A stretch of DNA of 64,000 nucleotides from Streptomyces phaeolivaceus. Lineage in GTDB: Bacteria > Actinomycetota > Actinomycetes > Streptomycetales > Streptomycetaceae. This document shows positions 50,101 through 59,152 of this stretch, in pieces; position 1 is the stretch's first letter; each line of letters opens with the position of its first letter. Both the position numbers and the translations under genes were made by a program. The stretch lies in contig NZ_CP045096.1 of assembly GCF_009184865.1 (NCBI RefSeq), positions 5,828,001-5,892,000 on the forward strand, given 5' to 3'. A model generated the notes under the pieces. That model saw only the letters and a program-made list of their open reading frames with translations, had not been told where the DNA came from and did no database searches.

Positions 50101-53100
50101 CAGACTGTTCCGCCGGGACGGCGTGAGCAGTGGCTGGGCACCGCGTGCCTGCGGTTCCGATGCTCGGGCCACTTCGTCGAGGACGACCGCGACTACACGG
50201 CCGACTACTACCGGCGTCTGTACACCGTCGACCGGCCGGGCGATGTGCTGACCGCCGAACATACGGGTGCGCTGAGCCGGGAGCGGCGTGAGCAGGTCGA
50301 GGCCGCGTTCAAGAATCGGGCCTCGGCGTTCGACCCGAACGTACTCACCTGCACACCCACTCTCGAACTCGGCATCGACATCGGCGACTTGTCGGCCGTG
50401 TTGCTGGCCTCCATGCCGCCTGGACCCGCCAACTACGCCCAGCGGATCGGCCGAGCGGGACGCAGCACTGGCAACTCCCTGGCAGTGACCTTCGTCCCGC
50501 GAGGCAACCGCAACCACTACTACCTGCACACCCCCGAGCACATGCTGGCCGGCCGGATCATCCCGCCGGACTGCTACCTGGAGGCCTCCGAGATCCTGCG
50601 CCGCCAGTACCTGGCCTTCCTCTTCGACCGCGCCGCCGACCGCACCCTGTGGGAAGGCACGGCGATCCCCGAGCGCCCCATGCCACCGCGTATTGGTGAG
50701 CTCTTCGGGCCGGGGCTGGCCGAAGACGGGTGGTTCCGCCGTTTCCTCGACGTCGCGACCGCCCGCCATGTCCAGCTGTCTGCCGCGTTCATCAAACTCT
50801 TCCCCGCGATGAGCGAGGAGGCCCGTCAGGGCGTACAGGCTTTCGCGGAACAGGAGCTGGAGGAGACCGTCGGGGCCGCCGCGAGCGCTTGGAACAAGCG
50901 AGTGGCGGCGCTACGCGCGAGGATGCGGCAGATCGGCCGAGCCTTCGACGCCCTGGCGTCCGTCTCCGGAGACCCAGAACGTGACAAGGAGCGGCGTCAG
51001 CTCTTCGCCGAGCAACGCACCGTACGCAAACGCCGGGACGACCTCGTCTCGGAGAACTCGATCAATGCTCTGGTGCGGTTGGGCCTCCTGCCCAACTACA
51101 CCCTCCACGATGACGCGACCGTGCTGGATGCCACCTTGTGGTGGCGGAACAGCGACGGCGAGTTCGACGAGAGCGCTACCGACTACGGGCGTGGCTCACG
51201 CCTCGCGCTGACCGAACTGGCGCCCGGCAACATCTTCCACACCGACGGCTATAAGTTCATCGTCAACGGCGTGGACCTTGGCACCGGCGTCGGCGGCGGC
51301 GAGGACCCGTACGCCCTGTGGAGGTTCTGCCCCGAGTGCGGATTCGTGGCCACGGAGGAGACTGGCCTCGACATCACTGCCTGCCCACGCTGCAAAGCCC
51401 CGCAGATCGCCGACCCGGGAGCCGTCCACAAGGTGCTGGTGCCCGAGCGGGTGGTGGCACGTGAGCGGCGCGAGGACGCACGCCTTACCGACGAGAGGGA
51501 TGAGCGGGAGCGCAGGCAGTTCGATGCGATCGCTCTGGTCGACATCGACAAGGACCAGCCCCAGGGGCTGAGGGCCTGGCGCCGCATCAGCAAGAAGAAG
51601 GAGGAGAAGGTTCCGCCTTTCGGGGTCGAGTTTGCCCGAGTGGCCACGATTCGCACCATCAACCTGGGGCCGTCGGCCGCCCCGGGCTCGACTCATGTGA
51701 TCCGCGGCGACGAGATGCAGGTCCCTGGCTTCGAGACCTGCCTGGAGTGCGGCTCGGTCCGTGGCGTGCACCCGCAGGCATGGGACCCTTCGGCTCAGCG
51801 TGTCGGCACCCGCCATGCGTACTGGTGCACGCATCGCGACGACGGCGTGAACCATGAGCCGGCGGAGAAGCTGCTCCTGGCTCATGAGCTGACCACGCAG
51901 GCCCTGCGCATCCTGCTGCCCGTCTCCACGATGGACCTCGCCGAGCGCTTGGTCTCATTCAAAGCGGCCCTGCTCCTGGGCATCACCAAGCACTTCGGCG
52001 GAGCCCCCGACCACATCCGCGTGGTCACCGACAGCATGCCTGGCGACAGCCCGGAGCTACGCAGGCGCTTCCTCGTCCTGCATGACTCCATGCCCGGCGG
52101 TACCGGCTACCTCGAACACCTCGCGGACGCCCAGGTGCTGCACCGCGTCCTGAGTCTCGCCCAGACGGCGCTTCGGGAGTGTCCATGCCAGAAGGAGGAT
52201 CAGCGCACCCCCTGCCACCGCTGTCTGTTGCCTCACGTCACCAGCAGCGAGCTTCCGCACGTCTCGCTGCGCATCGCGAAGGAGCTCCTGGACGAGATCC
52301 TCAAGGACTGGGACGTCGAGAAGGTCGACACGCTCTCCGGGGTCCGCATTGACCAGCTTGTCGAGAGCGAGCTGGAGGATCGGTTCGTCCGCACGCTGGT
52401 CACCTGGGGCCGCCGCGAAGAGGAGGACGGATCGGTCACCGCCAAGGCCGGCCAGCGCGGCATCGAGCATGAACTGCGCTTCACCTGCGGTGAGACCACC
52501 ACACGCTGGCGTATGCAGGACCACGTGCGGATGAACACCGCCGTGCCCTCTGAGCCCGACTTCCTCCTGGAACGCACCGACGGCCCCACCGAGCGCGTCG
52601 CTGTCTTCCTCGACGGTTTCGCTTTCCATGCCAGCGAACGCGTCAATCGCATCGCCGACGACGCGGCCAAGCGGGCCGCCCTTAGAGCCGAAGGCACCCT
52701 GGTCTGGCAGCTGACCTGGGACGACGTCACGAGATGGGCGGCGGCCGTCAGTGGCGCGGTTCAGGGGCAGAAGGTTCGCACGTCTGTGTCACCCCTGCAC
52801 ACGGAGGGGGCGCTAGGGCTCGCCCGGCAGATACACCAGAGCCTGGTCGGCGAGGCTCGGCCCGATGACACTCTCGACCCGGCCCTGCGTAATCCGGTGG
52901 AGACCCTGCTGGAGTTCCTCGCCGACCCCCAACGGGCCAAATGGGCGCGGCGAGCAGCCGGACTGCTTGGCGGCTTCGGGGCAGTGGCACGCCCGCAGCC
53001 GGTGGATCGCGAGGAGATCGGACGAGCCCTCCCCGACATTCTGCGCGGCGCAGCCCTGCCCACCGTGCCCCAGGCCACCGAGGCGGTCGCCTTCGACTCC

Positions 53101-53712
53101 CGAACCCCCGGTCAGGCGCGGATCACCGGCCTCCTGGACCGCCGACCCGAACCGCGAACCGGGCAGCCAGCCATGCGGGCCTGGTCAGCTCTGGCCGTAC
53201 TCGACGACCGGCCGGACGCTGTCGTGGACGAGGATCACAGGAACCGTTGGGCGGACTGGTTGCGCTGGTCCAACCTCCTGCAGTTCCTCCAGTCCACCGC
53301 CAGCGACGAACTGCCCTGTTCCTTCCACCAGGTCGCGGTATCCACCAGCGATCAGGTGGACCCGCACGCGGTGGCCTTGCTGACCAGCGCGCTGCCCACG
53401 GAAGGAGGGGCCCCGCCGCCTCTACCGCCCAGGTGGGCCGAGGCTGTCGAATGGGCTTCGAGCAAGGTCGAGGATGTCCTGCTCGCGCTCGTCGAGGAAG
53501 CCCGCGGGGGCCGCATCGACGTGCCCGAGGTCGGCTTCGAGTACGGAGACCAGGCGCTGCTGGCTGAACTGGCCTGGGAAGACGAGAAGGTGGCGATTTT
53601 CATCGACGCGGACGAGGAACGAGACGCCGCTTTCGAGCGTGAGGGCTGGTACGTGGCACAGGCTGACGTCGTGAACGTGTCTGAACTCATCAAGAAGTTG
53701 GAGGGGAACTGA
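47104..53712 (+). CDS. DUF1998 DEAD/DEAH helicase with Vsr-like C-terminal nuclease
   Basis: This 2,202-residue protein joins several domains. The SF2 helicase N-domain has Walker A TGTGSGKTES (about residues 101-110) and box II VVLDEFHTYDGAQGTDVAM (about 250-268). The C-domain has LELGIDIGDLSAVLL and YAQRIGRAGRSTGN. Zinc-binding pairs include CPECG and CPRCK (about 1,410-1,435). A DUF1998-type region contains DSMPGGTGYLEHL (about 1,660) and a Cys cluster (CPCQ through CHRC). A C-terminal Vsr/PD-(D/E)XK-like part has PDFLLERT (about 1,818), VFLDGFAFH (about 1,831-1,839) and WQLTWDDV. It resembles a fusion of DISARM DrmA and DrmB, or DruE of Druantia. The stop overlaps the UvrD gene start. Confidence 0.85.
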   Translation: MLPSLVAEDLRRALATYLTTSFALADDDVREELDAFLERPESRLFRGPYLRVRTPFREAKKGWEAALDWHPDELTPYTHQAVAWQRLSSKGGRQPEPTIVTTGTGSGKTESFLVPILDHCARARAAGQRGVKALLLYPMNALADDQARRIDDFLATEEALRDVTAGIYIGGASGPRLASDEDENEPGSYGRDTGSTSLAGDPTVKKLITDREAIRADPPDILLTNYKMLDLLLQRIPDAPLWQSDSLAYVVLDEFHTYDGAQGTDVAMLLRRLGAATGAAREGCPLGDITPVATSATLGGSVPEGPVVEGPERSDRELLLEFAEKVFGTPFPDVALVGEDRLLPKEVVDEPDFLLPSPAPAALAALPDPLDDESALVELARLMLGQPITDPLQVGAKLKQHILVKAILDVAGSTPVTVPEIAREFAQRGGGPAWDEAARSDPGVLELAFARILALISHARSPHPVTGKPVPFLRVEAQLWVREVRRVIRAATAEPHFRWYDDDGPTGDSRPNPANLAIYQPTEVDSVGEIGDREDASRRPVGPPYRRHLPAVYCRHCGRSGWAALSTELEWQQLKTNTLEIYKAAAQKRRPVRWMLRARPDEYPVLHLHAENERLSTNPAQDTVAVVTPQGPLPADNDDECPSCGLGDGMRFLGAGTATLASVATTQMFSERGLAKSERKLLVFTDAVQDATHRAAFIANRSFGFTLRGLLAKHLPPGQPIAVHHLAADAAEAVVMAAGGGKREELASIVPPDLRENPDIQTLLDESNGFSDAGAEMLHSRLVFQTLLEFGLRSRLGRTLELTRTAAVEVDLKELPQLCAELRDRHQRLPGQISLPTDDMAYEVFLRGLVERLRLRGALFHPWLLEYIRQAGARRWPIWGGRPTGMPAFPRGLAAPAFPVSGGIRTTGFDSLTRDNTWFADWGHRTLGCDRREARAVTELAMKLLAQHDLLATYHAEGGALVYGLKPRNVLVYRIDDAASPDENGVNGCGVRCNTCTWRQTVPPGRREQWLGTACLRFRCSGHFVEDDRDYTADYYRRLYTVDRPGDVLTAEHTGALSRERREQVEAAFKNRASAFDPNVLTCTPTLELGIDIGDLSAVLLASMPPGPANYAQRIGRAGRSTGNSLAVTFVPRGNRNHYYLHTPEHMLAGRIIPPDCYLEASEILRRQYLAFLFDRAADRTLWEGTAIPERPMPPRIGELFGPGLAEDGWFRRFLDVATARHVQLSAAFIKLFPAMSEEARQGVQAFAEQELEETVGAAASAWNKRVAALRARMRQIGRAFDALASVSGDPERDKERRQLFAEQRTVRKRRDDLVSENSINALVRLGLLPNYTLHDDATVLDATLWWRNSDGEFDESATDYGRGSRLALTELAPGNIFHTDGYKFIVNGVDLGTGVGGGEDPYALWRFCPECGFVATEETGLDITACPRCKAPQIADPGAVHKVLVPERVVARERREDARLTDERDERERRQFDAIALVDIDKDQPQGLRAWRRISKKKEEKVPPFGVEFARVATIRTINLGPSAAPGSTHVIRGDEMQVPGFETCLECGSVRGVHPQAWDPSAQRVGTRHAYWCTHRDDGVNHEPAEKLLLAHELTTQALRILLPVSTMDLAERLVSFKAALLLGITKHFGGAPDHIRVVTDSMPGDSPELRRRFLVLHDSMPGGTGYLEHLADAQVLHRVLSLAQTALRECPCQKEDQRTPCHRCLLPHVTSSELPHVSLRIAKELLDEILKDWDVEKVDTLSGVRIDQLVESELEDRFVRTLVTWGRREEEDGSVTAKAGQRGIEHELRFTCGETTTRWRMQDHVRMNTAVPSEPDFLLERTDGPTERVAVFLDGFAFHASERVNRIADDAAKRAALRAEGTLVWQLTWDDVTRWAAAVSGAVQGQKVRTSVSPLHTEGALGLARQIHQSLVGEARPDDTLDPALRNPVETLLEFLADPQRAKWARRAAGLLGGFGAVARPQPVDREEIGRALPDILRGAALPTVPQATEAVAFDSRTPGQARITGLLDRRPEPRTGQPAMRAWSALAVLDDRPDAVVDEDHRNRWADWLRWSNLLQFLQSTASDELPCSFHQVAVSTSDQVDPHAVALLTSALPTEGGAPPPLPPRWAEAVEWASSKVEDVLLALVEEARGGRIDVPEVGFEYGDQALLAELAWEDEKVAIFIDADEERDAAFEREGWYVAQADVVNVSELIKKLEGN

Positions 53713-55871
53713 TGTCCGGCGCCAAGGTGATCATGGCGGACGTCTTCGGAAAGTCCTATGACGCGCTGGACGGCTCCGTCCAACCGCTGGTGCTGCAGTT
53801 CATCATGAAGATGCAGCGCGACCCGGACTCCAACGGCCTCAATCTCAAGCCCCCGAAGGGCGCCAAAGACAAGAGAGTCCGCACCGCACGCGTCACCGAC
53901 AACTACCGTGCCGTGCTCATGCACTACGCCGACCGCATCTACTACCTGGTCGCCGTCCTGCCGCACGACGACGCCTACGATTTCGCCGCCAACATCCTCT
54001 TCGACATCAATAAGGTCACCGGCGGCATCGAGCTGATCAACCTTGGCAGCCTGTACGGAACCCTGAGCGGGCAGTCGAAGAGCGCGGACGGCACCGCGAA
54101 CACGAAGAAGCCATCACTGTTCGCTGGCGTCTCCGACGCCGACTTCGAACGCCTCGGCGTCCATTCCTCCATCGTCCCGGCGCTCCGCGAGATCCACAGC
54201 GAGGACGCCGTCCTGGGGATCGTCGAGACACTTCCGAAACTGGCCCGCGACGTCATCCTGTGCCTCGCTGACGGCATGTCCGTCGAGCAGGTCTGGGAGC
54301 AGGTCAGCTCCGTCGCGGCCACCGAAGACGAGATCGACACCGAGGACTACGAGGCTGCCATCGAGCGCCCAGCCACCAAGGAAGCCTTCGTGGTCACCGG
54401 CGACATCGCCGAGTTCGGACGCATCCTGACCGAACCGCTCTCCGCCTGGCGGATCTTCCTCCACCCCGCTCAGCGGGCCCTGGCCGAACGGAAGACCCCG
54501 TACAGAGGCCCCGCACGCGTCACCGGAGGCCCTGGCACCGGCAAGACCGTGGTGGCACTCCACCGCGTCAAGGCCCTCGCCGATCGCCTGCCGCCTGGCC
54601 AGGCCATATTGCTGACCACCTTCACCACCAACCTCGCCAATCTGCTCAAGTCCCACCTCAAGGACCTCGGCGGGGCTCAGCTGCTGGCCAAGGTCGACGT
54701 CCGCAACATCGACAAGGTCGCCTATGGCACGGTGAAGGAGAGCTTCGGGCCCGAGGCACCGAGCAGGCTCAAGGACAGCGAAATCCTCAACCGCTGGATC
54801 GAACTCGCTCAGGAACAGCCCGGACACCACTTCGACGGCCGCTTCCTCGACACCGAGTGGAAGCAGGTCGTCCTCGCCCAGGACATCCGCAGCCGCGACG
54901 AGTACTTCGTCGCCAAGCGCGCAGGTCGTGGCCGACGGCTCAACCGCCCTGAACGCGCTCAAGTCTGGTCCCTCATCGAGGAGTTTGAGCGCCGTCTCGA
55001 CCGCGAGAAGGCTGCGAGCGTCATCCAGCTCGCCGCCCAGGCAGCCCGGATCGCCTCCGGCTGGTCCGACGAGGAGCGGCCTTACCGGCACATCGTCGTG
55101 GACGAGGCACAAGATCTGCATGCCGCTCACTGGAAGCTGCTGCGCGCCCTCGTCCCCGAAGGCGACGACGACCTGTTCATTGTCGGCGACGCGCACCAGA
55201 GGATCTACGACAACCGGACATCCCTCAGCGCCCACGGCATCAACATCCGCGGTCGTTCCAAGCGACTGACCCTCAACTACCGGACCACCCGGCAAATCCT
55301 CGTGGCCTCCCTGAACCTGCTTGGGAAGGTCGAGTTCGACGACCTCGACGGGAACCCGGAGCGACTGCGCGGATACGGATACCGCTCCGTCCTATCCGGA
55401 GCCAGCCCCGAGACGCAGGGTTACCGCACGGCCGCTGAAGAGATGACTGCGCTAGCGCAGCGGGTCGAAGGGTGGCAGAAGGAAGGCGTTAAGCCACACG
55501 AGATTGCAGTGGTGGCCCGGACCCACTCGCTGGCCAACGCGGCTGTCGAGGGTCTGCGTGACGCCAAACTCGACGCTGTGAAGGTCGAGGACTCCCGTGT
55601 CCCTGATCCCGACGAAGGCGTGCAGGTCATGACCATGCACCGCATCAAGGGACTCGAATACCGCGCCGTTGCCATCGTTGGAGCCGGCGCCCAGCACATG
55701 CCGTTGCCCACCGCCCTCACGCCGGAGGCCGAAGACCGCCTGCAGTACGCCGCCGACCTGCGCCGCGAGCAGTCACTGCTCTTCGTCTCCGCAACGCGCG
55801 CCCGTGAGCAGCTGTCGATCACTTGGTCGGGGCGGCCCAGCCAGTTCCTGGAGCCTCCCAAGGCCGAGTAA
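53712..55871 (+). CDS. ParE/RelE-like domain fused to UvrD-type helicase
   Basis: This 719-residue protein carries an N-terminal RelE/ParE-like fold (about residues 1-95, with RVTDNYRAVLMHYADRIYYL), the fold of ribosome-dependent mRNases and gyrase poisons. It is followed by a linker with a helical segment, then a superfamily 1 helicase. Walker A is GGPGTGKTVVALHR (about 272-285), motif II is VVDEAQDLH (about 462-470), and motif VI is at LLFVSATRAREQL. Such RelE-UvrD fusions occur in actinobacteria with unknown role. The ATG lies on the stop of the DUF1998 helicase gene. It takes the last position of the operon, where DISARM class 1 has a PLD nuclease (DrmC). Confidence 0.82.
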   Translation: MSGAKVIMADVFGKSYDALDGSVQPLVLQFIMKMQRDPDSNGLNLKPPKGAKDKRVRTARVTDNYRAVLMHYADRIYYLVAVLPHDDAYDFAANILFDINKVTGGIELINLGSLYGTLSGQSKSADGTANTKKPSLFAGVSDADFERLGVHSSIVPALREIHSEDAVLGIVETLPKLARDVILCLADGMSVEQVWEQVSSVAATEDEIDTEDYEAAIERPATKEAFVVTGDIAEFGRILTEPLSAWRIFLHPAQRALAERKTPYRGPARVTGGPGTGKTVVALHRVKALADRLPPGQAILLTTFTTNLANLLKSHLKDLGGAQLLAKVDVRNIDKVAYGTVKESFGPEAPSRLKDSEILNRWIELAQEQPGHHFDGRFLDTEWKQVVLAQDIRSRDEYFVAKRAGRGRRLNRPERAQVWSLIEEFERRLDREKAASVIQLAAQAARIASGWSDEERPYRHIVVDEAQDLHAAHWKLLRALVPEGDDDLFIVGDAHQRIYDNRTSLSAHGINIRGRSKRLTLNYRTTRQILVASLNLLGKVEFDDLDGNPERLRGYGYRSVLSGASPETQGYRTAAEEMTALAQRVEGWQKEGVKPHEIAVVARTHSLANAAVEGLRDAKLDAVKVEDSRVPDPDEGVQVMTMHRIKGLEYRAVAIVGAGAQHMPLPTALTPEAEDRLQYAADLRREQSLLFVSATRAREQLSITWSGRPSQFLEPPKAE

Positions 55872-56294
55872 GGACACCAAGCCGATGCCACATGGGACGG
55901 CGGGCTGGCCCTCCGCAGGGGGATTCCCGAAGCGCGGAGGGCCCGAGCCGTTAATGCTCCGGAGCAGGAAGGCAGTGTCGACGGCGGCGGGCGTTACTGG
56001 CCGCCAGCAACGGTTCTGATCCACTTCTTGAAGGGAACAGAACGTTTCACTTCTCCCCGTAGACGGCCAACTGGCAGCGTCCTGGATGCATTCGGCATGC
56101 CACCAGCCCACTACCGCGATGGCGACTGCATCCAGCCACCTTGCCGAGGTGAGCCGTTGTGCCCGCAAGGCCAACGCGAGATCATGTTCGGTGATCGACA
56201 GGGTGTACGTGCCGTCGGGCATCCAGCGGCGGACGGCAGCGGAATCCACCCTCCATGCGCGTCGAGCAGTACATACGGGGGTTAGGGGAGCGTT
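55872..56294. other. Intergenic region after the defence operon
   Basis: These 423 bases separate the helicase operon from the toxin locus. A minus-strand frame runs through part of them (a protein-like segment is TYTLSITEHDLALALRAQRL), but it reads into the end of the UvrD gene with no clear start. I do not call it; it could be a relic. No terminator hairpin was clearly recognised. Confidence 0.45.
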
Positions 56295-56669
56295 GTGACG
56301 GGGTGGGACATAGACCCGGCCGGGGTGCGCGGTGTTCTGGAGACGTCGGGTGCGCATGCGGAGAACCTGTCGGGGGCTGGTTCGGCGGCGCAGGGGAATC
56401 TGGAGGAGGCCGCCTCGGCGGCTGGGATGATCACCAGCCAGTACGGTCCCTACACCAGCACGGTCGGGGTGGTCGGCGCGGCGCTGGGGGAGTTCCTGCA
56501 GCAGTGGAGCCATGACCTGCTCTATGTCGCCAAGCGCACGTCCAAGTCGCTGAGCGGGGCCGCCGAGGCCACCGGGCACTACGTCGAGGGCGACCTGACC
56601 CTGGCGGCGAACGCCCAGCGTGAGGCGGCGAAGGAGCCGAAGGTCGACCTGCCCGGACAGGGGCAGTGA
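56295..56669 (+). CDS. DUF6507/WXG100-like small helical protein
   Basis: This 124-residue all-helical protein is of the type found just before polymorphic toxins in Streptomyces (VTGWDIDPAGVRGVLETSG start, followed by helices rich in Ala, Gly and Ser). Such proteins resemble ESX-type WXG100 partners of type VII secretion. It probably pairs with the N-terminus of the next gene's product for export. GGGGAG upstream of the GTG supports the start. Its stop overlaps the toxin ATG by one base. Confidence 0.75.
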   Translation: MTGWDIDPAGVRGVLETSGAHAENLSGAGSAAQGNLEEAASAAGMITSQYGPYTSTVGVVGAALGEFLQQWSHDLLYVAKRTSKSLSGAAEATGHYVEGDLTLAANAQREAAKEPKVDLPGQGQ

Positions 56670-59140
56670 TGGCGGACGAAGCGAATCTGATCGATCCGTC
56701 CGGGATACCGCAGTTCCTCGGCGATCTGTCCACGCTGGGCATCGACGTGATGCTGCTGTACGCCAACGCGGGCCAGTTCCGGGCGTCGGGCGCTGATCTA
56801 CACACCGCCTTCCAAGGTCTGTCCGCCGTCTACCAGGCCCCGGAGGCCCACGACCTGGTTTCGTCCACCCAGCCGGTGAAGACGAAGACGGACGCGTTCG
56901 CGGACGATCTGGAGAAGGTCGCCGCTGCGCTGGACGAGTACGGCGTTGAAGTCAGGCCGCTGGTCGAGAAGTTGGCGACCCTCAAGACCGACGCTCAGGT
57001 GTTCGTGGACTCGGTTGCTGGGGACGACGACTGGCGCAAGGACAAGGACAAGGTCGAGACCAACAACGGCTTATGGCACGACGTCAACAAGACGGTCGCC
57101 GCCTTCCAGGCCGCCGAACGCGCCTGCCACAACAAGATCACCGCTCTGGTCGGCGGTACGAAGCTCTCGGTCGATGACGGTTCGCACGGCGAGAACATGT
57201 ACGGCTACCGCGCCGAAGACCTCGATCACGCCGGGGAGACCCCGTGGGGTGCGGCGGTTGAGCAGGAGTACGAGGGCTGGGACTGGTTCACGCACACGGC
57301 CGGGCAGGTCTGGGACGGCTTCTGGACCGACGGGGTGATGGGCACCGTCCACGGCGTGGGCACCCTGTTCGGCGCGGACGGCTCGGACGCGGCGGGCGAG
57401 GCGTGGAAGGGCCTGGCCAAGCTCGGCACCGCCTCGTTCCTGACCAGCGCCACCCTGGGCACCTGGTGGCTCGTCCCGGACGACAAACTCCCCTCCTGGC
57501 TGCGTGATTCGCGCACCACGTACAAGCAGACCGTCAAGGGGTTCGTCGCCTGGGACACCTGGCAGACCAACCCAGCCCGTGCGGCCGGCACCGTCAGCTT
57601 CAACGTGCTCGGTCTCCTGGGCACCGAGGGCGCGGGCGCGGCAGCGACAAGCGCCGGCCGGACCGGGGCGGCGGCCCGCGCGGTGTCGGTGGTGGGCAAG
57701 GTGGGCCGGGCCGTCGACCCGTTCACGTACGTCGGCAAGGCGGGCAAGTTCGCCTACGTCAAGGTCGGCGACGCCTTCACCGCGCTGAAGAACCTGAAAC
57801 CCGGCGCCTACCTGGACATGGCAGGCAACGGCGGCAGATACACCCTGCCCGACCAGTCGACCCCACTCGCCGAACGTGCCGCCGCCATCCCTGAGCACGC
57901 CGCCGAGTACGTCGACCAGGCGGGCAAACGCGTCTACCTCGACACCAAGACGGGCGACGTCCTCAACGCCGACGGCAGCATCCGCCAGTACGCGGACGAG
58001 GCCCCGCACGAACTCTCCGCGAACGACCACACGGAGCTGAACAGACCCGCCCATGCGGACCGCCCACGCGACTTGGCCGAAGTCGGTGCCCGAGCTGAGC
58101 ACGCCCGTGGCGGCAACGAATCCGGGTATTCCGATGCATATGCGGGTGGAGGCGGCAATGTGCCCGGCCCTCGTGGAGATCATGGGCCGGGTTCGGACGG
58201 ATGGCAGGCGGGTGCCGGTGATGAACCTCATCCGGTGGGCAAGGATTGGTACGACCAGCTCGAGCCTCATCAGATCAAGGATGTGCAGGTCTACCGCGCG
58301 AACCATGAGCCAGGATATTTTGAGAAATACTATCGCGAGAATGGGCGCAGGCTTCGCGTGGCCGTTGCAGATGAGAGTGGTTATCCGCCGCCTCATCTGA
58401 AGAAGGATCCGAACCATCCCGGTTCATGGATCGCGGCGACCGACAAGCCGCCCCCGTTTCCCGAGAAGTATGTTCCCGGCTCAAAGGTTGCCCGGGCGCC
58501 GGATACCGTGCCCACCGACAGGGGGCTCGACACCATCAAGGACGCTGCTCACCAGCGGCACATATCAGTCCAGGCGGATAACGCGTGGCATGAACCGGTG
58601 CGCGCGGCAAAGGGGACATATGAAGCCGCGCCGACCCCCGATAACCTTCGCGCTTACGAGGAGGTGAAGGCAGGACATGCCCCGTTCCATGAAAAGATGA
58701 GTGTGGACAGTGAGGCGTTCGGTGAGGCTGTTGCCCGGCATCATGTGATCCCCGAACATTATCAGGGTTATCAATGGGAAAAGCTCTCAGGTCCGAAGAA
58801 TGGGAATGATCAGTTTGATCAGCTGTGGAGTCACACTGACACGAATGGGGTCAAGAAGTTCGTTGTCATTGAGGCCAAGGGGAGCAGCGGCCTGGATCTC
58901 GGAAAACGAGAACTCCCCAACGGATTCGATGCCCGCCAGGGTTCGAAAGAGTACTTCCAGGATATCCTGAGGAAAATGCGCGAGCGAGGGCTTGACGGTG
59001 ACACCAACGAGATGCTCCTCTACCGCGAACTGAGGAAATCCCTCAGGCAGGGCAATGTTGAATATGTCCTGGTCAAGGCAAAGTCGACTGCCTCCGGCGA
59101 GTATGCTGGCTACGCGAAGTGGACATTCGATATCAGCTGA
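56669..59140 (+). CDS. Polymorphic toxin with restriction-endonuclease-fold tip
   Basis: This 823-residue protein is a modular contact-dependent toxin. Residues 1-150 are helical and resemble type VII (WXG/LXG-like) export domains. The middle (about 200-400) is a Gly/Ala/Trp-rich linker typical of Streptomyces toxins. The C-terminal tip (about 690-823) has a PD-(D/E)XK-like core, with HHVIPEHYQGYQ, NDQFDQLWSH and VVIEAKGSSG (about 733-742). This suggests a DNA-cutting enzyme delivered into neighbours. From about base 58260 the DNA is less GC-rich than the 5' part, as expected where tips are exchanged. The ATG at 56669 overlaps the previous stop. Confidence 0.78.
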   Translation: MADEANLIDPSGIPQFLGDLSTLGIDVMLLYANAGQFRASGADLHTAFQGLSAVYQAPEAHDLVSSTQPVKTKTDAFADDLEKVAAALDEYGVEVRPLVEKLATLKTDAQVFVDSVAGDDDWRKDKDKVETNNGLWHDVNKTVAAFQAAERACHNKITALVGGTKLSVDDGSHGENMYGYRAEDLDHAGETPWGAAVEQEYEGWDWFTHTAGQVWDGFWTDGVMGTVHGVGTLFGADGSDAAGEAWKGLAKLGTASFLTSATLGTWWLVPDDKLPSWLRDSRTTYKQTVKGFVAWDTWQTNPARAAGTVSFNVLGLLGTEGAGAAATSAGRTGAAARAVSVVGKVGRAVDPFTYVGKAGKFAYVKVGDAFTALKNLKPGAYLDMAGNGGRYTLPDQSTPLAERAAAIPEHAAEYVDQAGKRVYLDTKTGDVLNADGSIRQYADEAPHELSANDHTELNRPAHADRPRDLAEVGARAEHARGGNESGYSDAYAGGGGNVPGPRGDHGPGSDGWQAGAGDEPHPVGKDWYDQLEPHQIKDVQVYRANHEPGYFEKYYRENGRRLRVAVADESGYPPPHLKKDPNHPGSWIAATDKPPPFPEKYVPGSKVARAPDTVPTDRGLDTIKDAAHQRHISVQADNAWHEPVRAAKGTYEAAPTPDNLRAYEEVKAGHAPFHEKMSVDSEAFGEAVARHHVIPEHYQGYQWEKLSGPKNGNDQFDQLWSHTDTNGVKKFVVIEAKGSSGLDLGKRELPNGFDARQGSKEYFQDILRKMRERGLDGDTNEMLLYRELRKSLRQGNVEYVLVKAKSTASGEYAGYAKWTFDIS

Positions 59141-59152
59141 CGGGAGCACTAC

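Noticed and set aside
55773..56579. 268-codon minus-strand gene in the gap after the UvrD helicase gene
   Set aside because: The frame runs 100 bases into the 3' end of the UvrD gene and through the DUF6507 gene, with no ribosome binding site at any start. Only a middle segment looks protein-like.
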